Source of the DNA: Streptomyces hokutonensis
GTDB lineage: Bacteria; Actinomycetota; Actinomycetes; Streptomycetales; Streptomycetaceae
Direction of reading: 5' to 3'
Length of the DNA: 64,000 bases
Assembly (NCBI RefSeq): GCF_000376565.1
Contig: NZ_BARG01000046.1
Coordinates: 62,001 to 126,000, forward strand
The position numbers and the translations under genes were made by a program. Of this stretch, positions 8,699-15,928 are shown piece after piece (the stretch's first letter is position 1; every line of letters begins with the position of its first letter). The notes below the pieces were generated by a model, which searched no databases, was not told the DNA's origin, and saw nothing but the letters and a program-made list of their open reading frames with translations.

Positions 8699-9919
8699 GT
8701 GACTTCTGCCTCCCCCCACCCCAACTCGCCGTCCACTCCCCGCTTTCCGGTCGTCGTCGTGGGCGCAGGTCCCGCCGGGCTCACCGTCGGCTGCATCCTG
8801 CGCGCGGCTGGAATCGACTGTCTGGTCCTGGAGACCGAGAGCAGGGAGTTCATCGAACAGCGGCCGCGGGCCGGGGTGATCGAGGAGTGGGCCGTTCGTG
8901 GACTCGAGCAACGGGGCCTCGCGCGGAACCTGTTGGAGCGGGCGCAGCGGCACACGCAGTGCGAGTTCCGGTTCGGCGGGCAGCGGCACCGGTTCTCCTA
9001 CACGGAGTTGACGGGGCATCACCACTATGTCTATCCGCAGCCGTTGCTGGTGACGGACCTGGTGCGGGAGTACGCGGACGTGCGCGGCGGCGAGATCCAT
9101 TTCGGTGTGCGGGACGTCGAGCTGCACGACCTGGACACCGACCGCCCGGTGGTGTCGTACACCGACGAGACCGGTCAACGGCAGCTCGTGCACGGGGACT
9201 TCGTCGCGGGCTGCGACGGTGCGCGCGGGGTGAGCCGGGCCGCGATACCCGCGGAGCGGGCCCGTACCGCGCGGCACGACTACGGCATAGGCTGGCTCGC
9301 GCTGCTCGCCGAGGCGCCGCCGTCCTCGGACTGCGTCCTGTTCGGCGTCCATCCGCGCGGCTTCGCCGGGCACATGGCGCGCAGCCCCGAAGTCACCCGC
9401 TACTACCTGGAGTGCCCGCCCGGCGACGACCCCGCCAACTGGCCGGACGACCGCGTCTGGTCCGAGCTGCAGCACCGGCTCGCCGCGACCGGCGCCCCTC
9501 CGCTCACCGAGGGCCGGCTGATCGAGAAGCGCGTGCTCGACATGCACAACTACGTTGTCGAACCGATGGTGTTCGGCCGGCTCTACCTCGCGGGCGACGC
9601 GGCCCACCTCACCGCGCCCATCGCCGCGAAGGGCATGAACCTCGCCCTGCACGACGCGTTCCTGCTCGGCGACGCGCTCGTCGCGTACCTCGCCACGGGC
9701 GAATCAGCGGGCCTGGGCGACTACTCGGAGGCCTGTCTCGGCCGCGTCTGGGAGTACCAGGAGTTCTCCCGGTGGCTCTCCGAGGTGTACCACGGCGCCT
9801 CGTCCGGCGACCCGTACCTCGCGGGCACCACCCTCGCCCGGCTGCGCCGCGTCTTCCAATCCCCTTCCGCGGGGCTCGCGTTCGCGGAGTCGTACCTCGG
9901 CAAGGACCCGGCCGGCTGA
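8699..9919 (+). CDS. pobA: 4-hydroxybenzoate 3-monooxygenase (PobA-type flavoprotein hydroxylase)
   Basis: 406 residues from GTG 8699. FAD-binding GxGxxG is seen as VVVVGAGPAGLTVGC (about residue 19), the second FAD/NADPH motif as FVAGCDGARG, and the ribityl-binding GD motif as LYLAGDAAHLTAPIAAKGMN. Length (PobA is about 394 residues) and the segments VLFGVHPRGFAGHMARS and FVVEP-like YVVEPM match PobA rather than other group A hydroxylases. It would convert 4-hydroxybenzoate to protocatechuate with NAD(P)H and O2 in the cytosol. No pca or IclR gene lies beside it, so it is a detached entry step to the protocatechuate pathway. Substrate is inferred from family likeness. Confidence 0.85.
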   Translation: MTSASPHPNSPSTPRFPVVVVGAGPAGLTVGCILRAAGIDCLVLETESREFIEQRPRAGVIEEWAVRGLEQRGLARNLLERAQRHTQCEFRFGGQRHRFSYTELTGHHHYVYPQPLLVTDLVREYADVRGGEIHFGVRDVELHDLDTDRPVVSYTDETGQRQLVHGDFVAGCDGARGVSRAAIPAERARTARHDYGIGWLALLAEAPPSSDCVLFGVHPRGFAGHMARSPEVTRYYLECPPGDDPANWPDDRVWSELQHRLAATGAPPLTEGRLIEKRVLDMHNYVVEPMVFGRLYLAGDAAHLTAPIAAKGMNLALHDAFLLGDALVAYLATGESAGLGDYSEACLGRVWEYQEFSRWLSEVYHGASSGDPYLAGTTLARLRRVFQSPSAGLAFAESYLGKDPAG

Positions 9920-9926
9920 CGGACGG

Positions 9927-10286
9927 TCAGTCGTGCGGCGGGCGGTCGCTCAGCCGGTGGTCCGCCACGTTCAACGCCTCGTCGACGAGGCGCCGTAGAT
10001 GACCGTCGCTCAACGCGTAGATGACCCGGCGGCCCTCCTTGCGCGTGGTCACCAGCCCCGCGAGGCGCAGTCGCGCCAGGTGCTGGCTGACGGCCGGGCG
10101 GGCCGCTTCGCACGCCTCCGTGAGCGTGGTGACGTCGGACTCGCCCGCCGTCAGGGCGTGGAGGAGGGTCAGGCGGGTGCGGTCGCCGAGCAGGGCCAGG
10201 AGTTCGGCGGCCAGCGCGAACTGTTCCTCGCTCGGCGTGCGCGGATGCGCATCGTGCGCAGGTGATAGGTGCGTGCGTGCGCTCAT
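9927..10286 (-). CDS. ArsR/SmtB-family metal-sensing repressor
   Basis: 119 residues from ATG 10286. Winged helix: LLALLGDRTRLTLLHALTAG then the recognition helix ARPAVSQHLARLRLAGLV and wing TRKEGRRVIYAL. The C-terminal helix contains D-x-H (DGHLRRLVDEAL) and a second His 14 residues further (VADH), close to the alpha5 D-H...H site of zinc/cobalt sensors such as CzrA. No Cys pair of the arsenic type is seen; the one Cys (EACEA) lies before the recognition helix. It is divergent from a CDF cation exporter 59 bp away, the usual sensor-exporter pair, so it probably represses that gene until zinc or cobalt binds. Confidence 0.88.
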   Translation of the reverse strand: MSARTHLSPAHDAHPRTPSEEQFALAAELLALLGDRTRLTLLHALTAGESDVTTLTEACEAARPAVSQHLARLRLAGLVTTRKEGRRVIYALSDGHLRRLVDEALNVADHRLSDRPPHD

Positions 10287-10345
10287 ACGCACATAATGGT
10301 CCCGTGGGCGCCGTACGTCCACCCGCGCACCGGAAGGGGACGCAC

Positions 10346-11380
10346 GTGAGCGACCAGCACCACCACAGCCATGATCACGAGCACCATCATCACCACTCCC
10401 CCAAGGGCGTCCGGCATCTCCTCACCCCCCACTCCCACGAGACCGCCGACAAACTCGACTCCGCCCTGGAGTCCTCGGCCCGCGGTATGCGCGCGCTCTG
10501 GGTGTCGCTCGCGGTGCTGGGTGCGACGGCGCTGGCGCAGGCGGTCGTGGTCGTGGTGTCGGGGTCGGTCGCGCTGCTCGGCGACACGGTGCACAACGCG
10601 GCGGACGCGCTGACGGCCGTACCGCTGGGCATCGCGTTCGTGCTCGGCCGCCGGGCCGCCACCCGCCGCTTCACGTACGGCTACGGGCGCGCCGAGGACC
10701 TGGCCGGTATCGCGATCGTGCTGACGATCGCCGCGTCCGCGGCCTTCGCGGCCTGGGCGGCGGTGGACCGGCTGCTCGATCCGCGGCCCGTCACGCATGT
10801 CGTGGCGGTCGCGGGGGCCGCGCTGGCCGGTTTCGTCGGCAACGAGTGGGTGGCCAGGTACCGGATCCGGGTCGGGCGGGAGATCGGTTCGGCCGCGCTG
10901 GTCGCCGACGGACTGCACGCCCGTACCGACGGGTTCACCTCGCTGGCCGTGCTGATCGGCGCGGGTGGTTCGGCGCTGGGCTGGCAACTCGCCGACCCCC
11001 TCGTGGGGTTGGCGATCACCGCCGCCATCGCGCTGGTGCTGCGGGACGCGGCGCGCGAGGTGTTCCGGCGGGTGATGGACGCCGTGGATCCCGCACTCGT
11101 GGACCGGGCCGAGCACGCCGTCCGGGAGGTCGAAGGGGTGCGCGGGGTGGGCGAGTTGCGGCTGCGCTGGATCGGGCACCGGCTGCGCGCCGAGGTGGCG
11201 GTGGTCGTGGACGGGGAGGCGACGGTACGGCAGGCCCACGCCGTCGCCGTGGCGGCTGAACACGCGCTGCTGCACGCGGTGCCGCGTCTCACCGCGGCCC
11301 TGGTGCACGCCGACCCGGCACCGGTGCCGGGCGAGGCGGACCCGCACGGGGAGTTGGCCCACCACCACAGCATGGCCTGA
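10346..11380 (+). CDS. Cation diffusion facilitator (Zn/Co/Cd exporter)
   Basis: 344 residues from GTG 10346, with GGAAGGGG upstream. The N-terminus is a His cluster (HHHSHDHEHHHHH, residues about 4-17). Six helices follow, with the CDF metal-site motifs LLGDTVHNAADALTA (helix 2, HxxxD) and VADGLHARTDGFTSLAVL (helix 5, HxxxD), then a cytosolic ferredoxin-like C-terminal domain (EGVRGVGELRLRWIG, EHALLHAVP) ending in another His cluster. Both membrane sites have H and D, the pattern of zinc-type exporters. It would pump Zn2+ (perhaps Co2+ or Cd2+) out against protons. Control by the divergent ArsR protein is likely. Confidence 0.92.
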   Translation: MSDQHHHSHDHEHHHHHSPKGVRHLLTPHSHETADKLDSALESSARGMRALWVSLAVLGATALAQAVVVVVSGSVALLGDTVHNAADALTAVPLGIAFVLGRRAATRRFTYGYGRAEDLAGIAIVLTIAASAAFAAWAAVDRLLDPRPVTHVVAVAGAALAGFVGNEWVARYRIRVGREIGSAALVADGLHARTDGFTSLAVLIGAGGSALGWQLADPLVGLAITAAIALVLRDAAREVFRRVMDAVDPALVDRAEHAVREVEGVRGVGELRLRWIGHRLRAEVAVVVDGEATVRQAHAVAVAAEHALLHAVPRLTAALVHADPAPVPGEADPHGELAHHHSMA

Positions 11381-11382
11381 GG

Positions 11383-11940
11383 TCAGGCGACCCCGAGACC
11401 TTCGAGTACGACCGCGCCCGGAAGTTCCGCGAACGCCTTGCCGGGGACGAGGAGTTTGCCGCGACGGCGCCCGCTGCCGACCAGGACATAGGGCAGGTCG
11501 ACCACCGCCGAGTCCACCAACACCGGCCAGTCGGCGGGGAGTCCGACGGGTGTGATGCCGCCGTACTCCATGCCGCTCTCGCCGGTCGCCGTGTCCATGG
11601 AGGCGAACGAGGCCTTGCGCGCGCCGAGTTGGCGGCGGACCAGGCCGTTGACGTCCGCGCGGGTGGTGGACAGCACCACACAGGCGGCGAGCGTCGTCTC
11701 GCCGCCGCGCTTCCCGGCCACGACCACGCAGTTCGCGGACTGCTCCAGCAGCTCCCGGCCGTAGTGCTCGACGAAGGTCGCGGTGTCGGCCCACTCCGGG
11801 TCGGTGTCGACGTAGACGATCTGCTCGGCGGGGACGGTGCCCTGCCAGCCGCGCACGGCCTCGGCGACCGGGCGGATCAGTTCGTCGAGGCAGTCGGGAG
11901 CGGCGGTGGCGTGGTCGAAGTGTCCGATGGGTGCGCGCAT
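11383..11940 (-). CDS. YbaK/EbsC-family aminoacyl-tRNA deacylase-like protein
   Basis: 185 residues from ATG 11940. A YbaK domain is seen in the second two thirds: QSANCVVVAGKRGGETTLAACVVLSTTRADVN, then VRRQLGARKASFASMDTATGESGMEYGGITPVGLP, the family's substrate-pocket region, and VDSAVVDLPYVLVGSGRRRGKL. Family members hydrolyse mischarged aminoacyl-tRNAs (for example Cys- or Ala-tRNAPro). The exact substrate of this one is unknown. It converges on the CDF gene with 2 bp between stops and no visible hairpin. Confidence 0.85.
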   Translation of the reverse strand: MRAPIGHFDHATAAPDCLDELIRPVAEAVRGWQGTVPAEQIVYVDTDPEWADTATFVEHYGRELLEQSANCVVVAGKRGGETTLAACVVLSTTRADVNGLVRRQLGARKASFASMDTATGESGMEYGGITPVGLPADWPVLVDSAVVDLPYVLVGSGRRRGKLLVPGKAFAELPGAVVLEGLGVA

Positions 11941-11971
11941 GACGGCACGCTAACAGTCGTACGGCGGCCGT

Positions 11972-12556
11972 TCACGGGGCGTCCCGGTGCACCGGCGGGA
12001 CGGACACCGCCATCACCATCTCCATCGGCACCTCGCCCCGATTCCCGTATGTGTGGGGGGTGTTGGCCTCGAAGGTGGCGCTGGCGCCGGCCGGGACGAG
12101 GTGGTCCTCGCCGTCCACGGTGAGGGTCAGCTCGCCGGTGGTGACGTGGACCAGTTCGACGGTGCCGGTGGGATGCGGCTCGGATGGGCTGCTCTCCCCG
12201 GGCATCAGCCGCCAGTCCCACATCTCCAGCGGTCCGGGCGCCTCGGTGCCGGCGAGGAGGCGGTTGTAGCTGCCGGCCTCGGTGTGCCAGAGCCGTACGG
12301 CCCGGTCGGCGGGGACGATGCGGACCTTCGGGCCCTGTTCGTAGTCGAGCAGGGTGGTGATGCTGACCCCGAGGGCGTCGCCGATCTTGACGACCGTACC
12401 GATGCTGGGATTGGTGCGGGCCTGCTCGATCTGGATGAGCATGCCCCGGCTCACGGCGGCCCGCGCGGCCAGTACATCCAGGGTGAATCCGCGCACCGAG
12501 CGCCAGTGCTTGACGTTGCGCGCCAGGGACTGGTTCAGCAGGTCGAGGTCCGACAC
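11972..12556 (-). CDS. XRE-family regulator with C-terminal cupin domain
   Basis: 194 residues from ATG 12556. The N-terminal helix-turn-helix is FTLDVLAARAAVSRGMLIQIEQ (about residues 24-45) followed by NPSIGTVVKIGDALGVS. A beta-rich cupin lies at about residues 110-185 (PTGTVELVHVTTGELTLTVDGEDHLVPAGASATFEAN). This HTH-cupin layout is common in small-molecule-responsive repressors encoded beside a transporter. Here the divergent neighbour is an EamA-type exporter, and the gap carries repeated AGTTCA sites. Ligand unknown. Confidence 0.88.
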   Translation of the reverse strand: MSDLDLLNQSLARNVKHWRSVRGFTLDVLAARAAVSRGMLIQIEQARTNPSIGTVVKIGDALGVSITTLLDYEQGPKVRIVPADRAVRLWHTEAGSYNRLLAGTEAPGPLEMWDWRLMPGESSPSEPHPTGTVELVHVTTGELTLTVDGEDHLVPAGASATFEANTPHTYGNRGEVPMEMVMAVSVPPVHRDAP

Positions 12557-12573
12557 GTTCCGTCCATACCTTC

Positions 12574-12643
12574 AGTTCAATATTGTGGATGACAGAGTTC
12601 ACTTTGCTGAACTACGGTGTGATGCACCGATCGTTCACCGAAC
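12574..12643. promoter_or_regulatory. Repeated AGTTCA operator-like sites in the XRE/EamA divergent promoter
   Basis: Three related sites occur in the 105-bp gap: AGTTCA at 12574-12579; a perfect inverted repeat AGTTCA-CTTTGC-TGAACT at 12596-12613; and CGTTC-ACC-GAACT-like GTTC/GAAC at 12633-12643. The first two are 22 bp apart, about two helical turns. The clustering between an XRE regulator and its probable target transporter suggests binding sites for that regulator. AT content is locally raised (TTCAATATTG), consistent with promoters. Confidence 0.5.
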
Positions 12644-12661
12644 TGTACTGCGAGGCACCCC

Positions 12662-13519
12662 GTGACAGCATTCTTCGCCCTGGCCACCAGCCTCCTGTGG
12701 GGGCTGGCCGACTTCGGCGGAGGTCTGCTGACCCGGAGGTCCCCGGCGCTGACGGTCGTCGTGGTGTCGCAGGGGATCGCGGCGGCCGTGCTCGGCGCGG
12801 TCGTGGTCGCCACCGGGGGCTGGAGCGAGGCCGGGCCGCGCCTGTGGTTCGCGTTCGCGGCGGGCCTGGTGGGGCCGATCGCGCTCCTGTCCTTCTACAA
12901 GGCGCTCGCGCTGGGCCCGATGGGCGTCGTCTCACCGCTCGCCACGCTGAGCGTCGCCGTGCCCGTCGGCGTCGGGCTGTTCCTCGGGGAGCGGCCCGGG
13001 CTGATACAGGTGGCGGGGATCGCGGTCGCCGTCACCGGGGTCGTCCTGGCGGGCGGTCCGCAGCTGCGGGGCGCGCCCGTGCAGCGGCAGACCATCCTGC
13101 TGACGCTGATCGCCGCGCTCGGCTTCGGCACGGTGTTCGCGCTGATCGCGGAGGCCTCCACCACCGTCACCGGCCTGTTCCTCGCCCTGTTCGTGCAGCG
13201 ACTGACGAACGTGGCCACGGGCGGGGCAGCCCTCTACGTCTCCGTGCGGCGGGGCGGGACCGCGCTCCCGGAGGGCGGGTTCCGCTGGGGGTCGCTGCCC
13301 GCGCTGGCCTTCGTGGGGCTGGCCGATGTCGCGGCCAACGGGACGTATTCCGTTGCCGCGCAGCATGGGCCGGTGACCGTGGCGGCGGTGCTCGCGTCGT
13401 TGTACCCGGTGGTGACCTCGCTGGCCGCCCGCGGATTCCTGCGTGAGCGGTTGCGGGCGGTGCAGGCTGCGGGGGCGGGGCTCGCGTTGGTGGGGACGTT
13501 GTTGCTGGCCACGGGGTGA
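12662..13519 (+). CDS. EamA/DMT-superfamily exporter
   Basis: 285 residues from GTG 12662. Ten hydrophobic helices arranged as two EamA repeats: repeat 1 includes LWGLADFGGGLLTRR, LSFYKALALGPMGVVSPL and GLFLGERPGLIQVAGIAV. Repeat 2 includes AALGFGTVFALIAE, GLADVAANGTYSVAAQHGPV and SLAARGFLRERLRAVQAAG. The paired helix-4/5 motif (SPLATLSVAVPVGVGLFLGERP and its partner in repeat 2) is typical of drug/metabolite transporters. Substrate unknown. Probably controlled by the divergent XRE-cupin protein. Confidence 0.88.
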   Translation: MTAFFALATSLLWGLADFGGGLLTRRSPALTVVVVSQGIAAAVLGAVVVATGGWSEAGPRLWFAFAAGLVGPIALLSFYKALALGPMGVVSPLATLSVAVPVGVGLFLGERPGLIQVAGIAVAVTGVVLAGGPQLRGAPVQRQTILLTLIAALGFGTVFALIAEASTTVTGLFLALFVQRLTNVATGGAALYVSVRRGGTALPEGGFRWGSLPALAFVGLADVAANGTYSVAAQHGPVTVAAVLASLYPVVTSLAARGFLRERLRAVQAAGAGLALVGTLLLATG

Positions 13520-13565
13520 GCAACGGCGGGTGGGGGCCGGTGCGGGCCTCCACTCCGATGCGGGA

Positions 13566-14363
13566 TCAGGCTTCCGCGTCGAGCTCCGCCAGCCGCGCGA
13601 TCGTGTCGTCGTCGAGTTCGGCGAGCCGCGCCGCGGTCTCCTCGTCCAGGCCGGCCAGCGCATTCAACTGGTCCGGGGTCATGCCCTCGGGGATCGGCAC
13701 CGGCGCCGGCGTCCGCAGCGGTGGCTGCCAGCCCTCCGCAGGAGTCCAGCGGCGTACGACCCGTGCGGGCGCCCCCGCCACCACGGCGTGGTCGGGCACC
13801 GTGCCCCGGACCACCGCGCCGGCCGCCACCACCACGTTCCGGCCGATCCGCGCCCCCGGCAGGATCACGGCGCCGGTGCCGATCCAGCAGCCCGGGCCGA
13901 TCTCGACGGGCTCCATACGCGGCCACTGCTTGCCGATGGGCTCGTGCGGGTCGTCGTAGGAATGGTTCGTCGAGGTGACGTAGACGTACGGCCCGAAGTA
14001 GCAGTCGCTGCCGATGGTGACCGTCGTGTCGGCGATGACGTGGCTGCCGCGGCCGAGGACGACGCCGTCGCCGAGGCGCAGGATGGGGTCGGGGCCGAGG
14101 TCGAGGTCGGGCATCAGGCCCGCGGTGAGGGTGACCTGTTCGCCGACGATGCAGTGGGCGCCGAGGTGGATCCACGGTTCGCCGAAGACGGTGCCCAGCG
14201 GGAAGGCGAGTCTGGTACCTGTTCCCATCGCGCCGAAGCGGAACCGTCCCGGGTGCGCGGCGGTCACGGAGCCCGTGCGCTGCACCCAGGCCCAGCTCGC
14301 GTGGACGGCGCGTTGCGCGAGGTGGCGGCGCCATTCTGAGAACGTGTTCTTGCGCTTGGGCAC
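13566..14363 (-). CDS. Hexapeptide-repeat (LbH) acyltransferase
   Basis: 265 residues from GTG 14363 (VPKRKNTFSEWRRH); an upstream ATG at 14396 adds 11 residues and cannot be excluded. A left-handed beta-helix is shown by hexapeptide turns (LGAHCIVGEQVTLTAG, RLGDGVVLGRGSHVIADT, VEIGPGCWIGTGAVILPG, IGRNVVVAAGAVVRGT) and the catalytic-type His in YVTSTNHSYDDP. The C-terminal tail is odd: an acidic 11-residue near-repeat LDEETAARLAE, LDDDTIARLAE, LDAEA at the last 26 residues. Family members acetylate or acylate sugars or small molecules using acyl-CoA. The acceptor is unknown. Confidence 0.8.
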   Translation of the reverse strand: MPKRKNTFSEWRRHLAQRAVHASWAWVQRTGSVTAAHPGRFRFGAMGTGTRLAFPLGTVFGEPWIHLGAHCIVGEQVTLTAGLMPDLDLGPDPILRLGDGVVLGRGSHVIADTTVTIGSDCYFGPYVYVTSTNHSYDDPHEPIGKQWPRMEPVEIGPGCWIGTGAVILPGARIGRNVVVAAGAVVRGTVPDHAVVAGAPARVVRRWTPAEGWQPPLRTPAPVPIPEGMTPDQLNALAGLDEETAARLAELDDDTIARLAELDAEA

Positions 14364-14471
14364 CCGCTCACGGTACTCAGCGTGAGCCGCACCCATGAGG
14401 TCCGGCCGCTGTGATCTTCGCCCTACCTCATGACATACGGTGCGGGTGTCTCCGACGGTTGGGAGGGTCTT

Positions 14472-14999
14472 ATGACGCACAGGGCGTTGATCGTAGGTAT
14501 TGGTGGCAGGGAGCCGGAGGTCGATGAGTCGGCGTTCGTGGCTCCTACGGCGTCCGTGATCGGGGACGTGACGCTGTCTGCGGGCGCGAGTGTCTGGTAC
14601 GGGGCCGTTTTGCGCGGTGACGTCGAGCGGATCGTCGTCGGAGCCAGCAGCAATATCCAGGACAACTGCACGTTGCATGCCGATCCCGGGTTTCCGGTGA
14701 CTGTCGGGGAGCGGGTGTCCGTGGGGCACAACGCCGTTGTGCATGGGGCGACCGTCGAGGACGACTGTCTCATCGGGATGGGGGCTACGGTGCTCAACGG
14801 GGCGGTGATCGGGGCGGGTTCGCTCGTTGCTGCGCAGGCGTTGGTGCCGCAGGGGATGGTGGTGCCGCCGGGGTCACTGGTCGCCGGGGTGCCCGCGAAG
14901 GTGCGGCGCGAGCTGAGCGGGGAGGAGCGGGAGGGGTTGACCCTCAACGGGACCATGTATGCGGAGTTGGCCAAGGCGCACAAGGGGGTGCATGAGTAG
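14472..14999 (+). CDS. Gamma-class carbonic anhydrase-like hexapeptide protein
   Basis: 175 residues from ATG 14472, with GGGAGGGT just upstream. A left-handed beta-helix begins FVAPTASVIGDVTLSAGASVWYGAVLRGD. The three metal-binding His of gamma-carbonic anhydrases are present (CTLHADPG, then SVGHNAVVHG), as is the conserved NIQDNCTLH strand. Length (170-180) matches the YrdA/PaaY group. It should bind zinc or iron as a trimer, and activity on CO2 is uncertain for this subgroup. It is divergent from the acyltransferase on the minus strand. Confidence 0.88.
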   Translation: MTHRALIVGIGGREPEVDESAFVAPTASVIGDVTLSAGASVWYGAVLRGDVERIVVGASSNIQDNCTLHADPGFPVTVGERVSVGHNAVVHGATVEDDCLIGMGATVLNGAVIGAGSLVAAQALVPQGMVVPPGSLVAGVPAKVRRELSGEEREGLTLNGTMYAELAKAHKGVHE

Positions 15000-15030
15000 A
15001 CCGGTTGGCGGGTGCGGGTTGCCTGTGGCT

Positions 15031-15053
15031 GGTCGCGCAGTTCCCCGCGCCCC
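15031..15053. repeat. Streptomyces-type short intergenic repeat (GCGCAGTTCCCCGCGCC)
   Basis: The sequence GGTCGCGCAGTTCCCCGCGC and the bases after it match a short GC-rich element that recurs in intergenic regions of many Streptomyces genomes. Here it lies between convergent genes (ends 14999 and 15065). It may help transcription end. Identification is from memory; only this copy was recognised in the window. Confidence 0.5.
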
Positions 15054-15064
15054 TTTGGGTCGGA

Positions 15065-15730
15065 CTACTCGGCGGCGTTTACTGGTTCGGGTTGGTTCTT
15101 CTCGGCTGACATCTTCTGCGCCTTGCGCCTCACCATCAGCATGGAGGCCAGGCCCACCAGTACTGCCGCTGCCAGGCCGAAGTACGAGAAGCGCTTGAGC
15201 CAGTCCTCGGCGACGATTCCTACGTAGTAGACGACGGCCGTGGTGCCGCCGGCCCAGATGACTCCGCCGAGGAGGTTGGCGGTCAGGAACTTCCAGTACG
15301 GCATGTGCAGTACGCCTGCGAGCGGGCCGGCGAAGATGCGGAGCAGGGCGATGAAGCGGCCGAAGAAGACGGCCCACATGCCCCATTTCTCGAACGAGCG
15401 CTCAGCGGTGGCCACATGGCCCTCGCTGAAGTGTCTGGGGAACTTGTTGCCCAGCCAGGCGAGCAGGGGGCGTCCGCCCTTGCGGCCGATCGCGTAGCCG
15501 ATGGAGTCGCCGATCACCGCGCCGAGGCTGGCGCAGGCGCCGAGGACGATCGGGTTGATGCCGGAGTGCTGGGAGGAGAGCAGCGCCGCCGAGACCAGGA
15601 CGATCTCGCCCGGCAGCGGGATGCCCAGGCTCTCCACCCCGATGACCAGCGCCACCACGGCGTAGACGGCCACCGGGGGAACCGTGTCGAGCCATTCCTG
15701 GACGTGCAACGCCGGTCCTCCCGAACTCAT
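15065..15730 (-). CDS. DedA-family membrane protein
   Basis: 221 residues from ATG 15730; a start 22 codons upstream is possible but adds a basic stretch without clear role. DedA/VTT features are seen: the re-entrant motif ESLGIPLPGEIVLVSAALL, GAVIGDSIGYAIGRKGG, FFGRFIALLRIFAGPLAGVLHMPYWKF and GGVIWAGGTTAVVYYVG, with about five membrane segments. The conserved E, R and G residues of the family are present. Members act in membrane homeostasis, with undecaprenyl-phosphate or phospholipid flipping proposed for relatives. Not part of the siderophore operon, although it is divergent from it. Confidence 0.85.
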   Translation of the reverse strand: MSSGGPALHVQEWLDTVPPVAVYAVVALVIGVESLGIPLPGEIVLVSAALLSSQHSGINPIVLGACASLGAVIGDSIGYAIGRKGGRPLLAWLGNKFPRHFSEGHVATAERSFEKWGMWAVFFGRFIALLRIFAGPLAGVLHMPYWKFLTANLLGGVIWAGGTTAVVYYVGIVAEDWLKRFSYFGLAAAVLVGLASMLMVRRKAQKMSAEKNQPEPVNAAE

Positions 15731-15883
15731 GAACTGCCTTGCGGGCGTGCGCCGCGCAAAAGGGCGCACTCCGGGAAGGGTACCGCCCTGCGTCACGCGT
15801 CGACGCCCCGCCGATCGGCCGCATCGGAACCGCTCCGTTACCTACTGGGCGGGCAGAAAGGGCTCCCACTTCCCGCAATTCAC

Positions 15884-15902
15884 TTAAGGTAGCCTTGCCT
15901 AA
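15884..15902. promoter_or_regulatory. Iron box (DmdR/IdeR-type operator) before exporter operon
   Basis: TTAAGGTAGCCTTGCCTAA resembles the 19-bp Streptomyces iron box TTAGGTTAGGCTCACCTAA in symmetry and in its AGG/CCTAA arms. It is 27 bp upstream of the GTG of the exporter gene at 15929. Iron-loaded DmdR1-type repressor would block the 15929-20556 operon. Confidence 0.8.
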
Positions 15903-15928
15903 GTTGGCCGGTTTCCGGAGGGTGGCTG

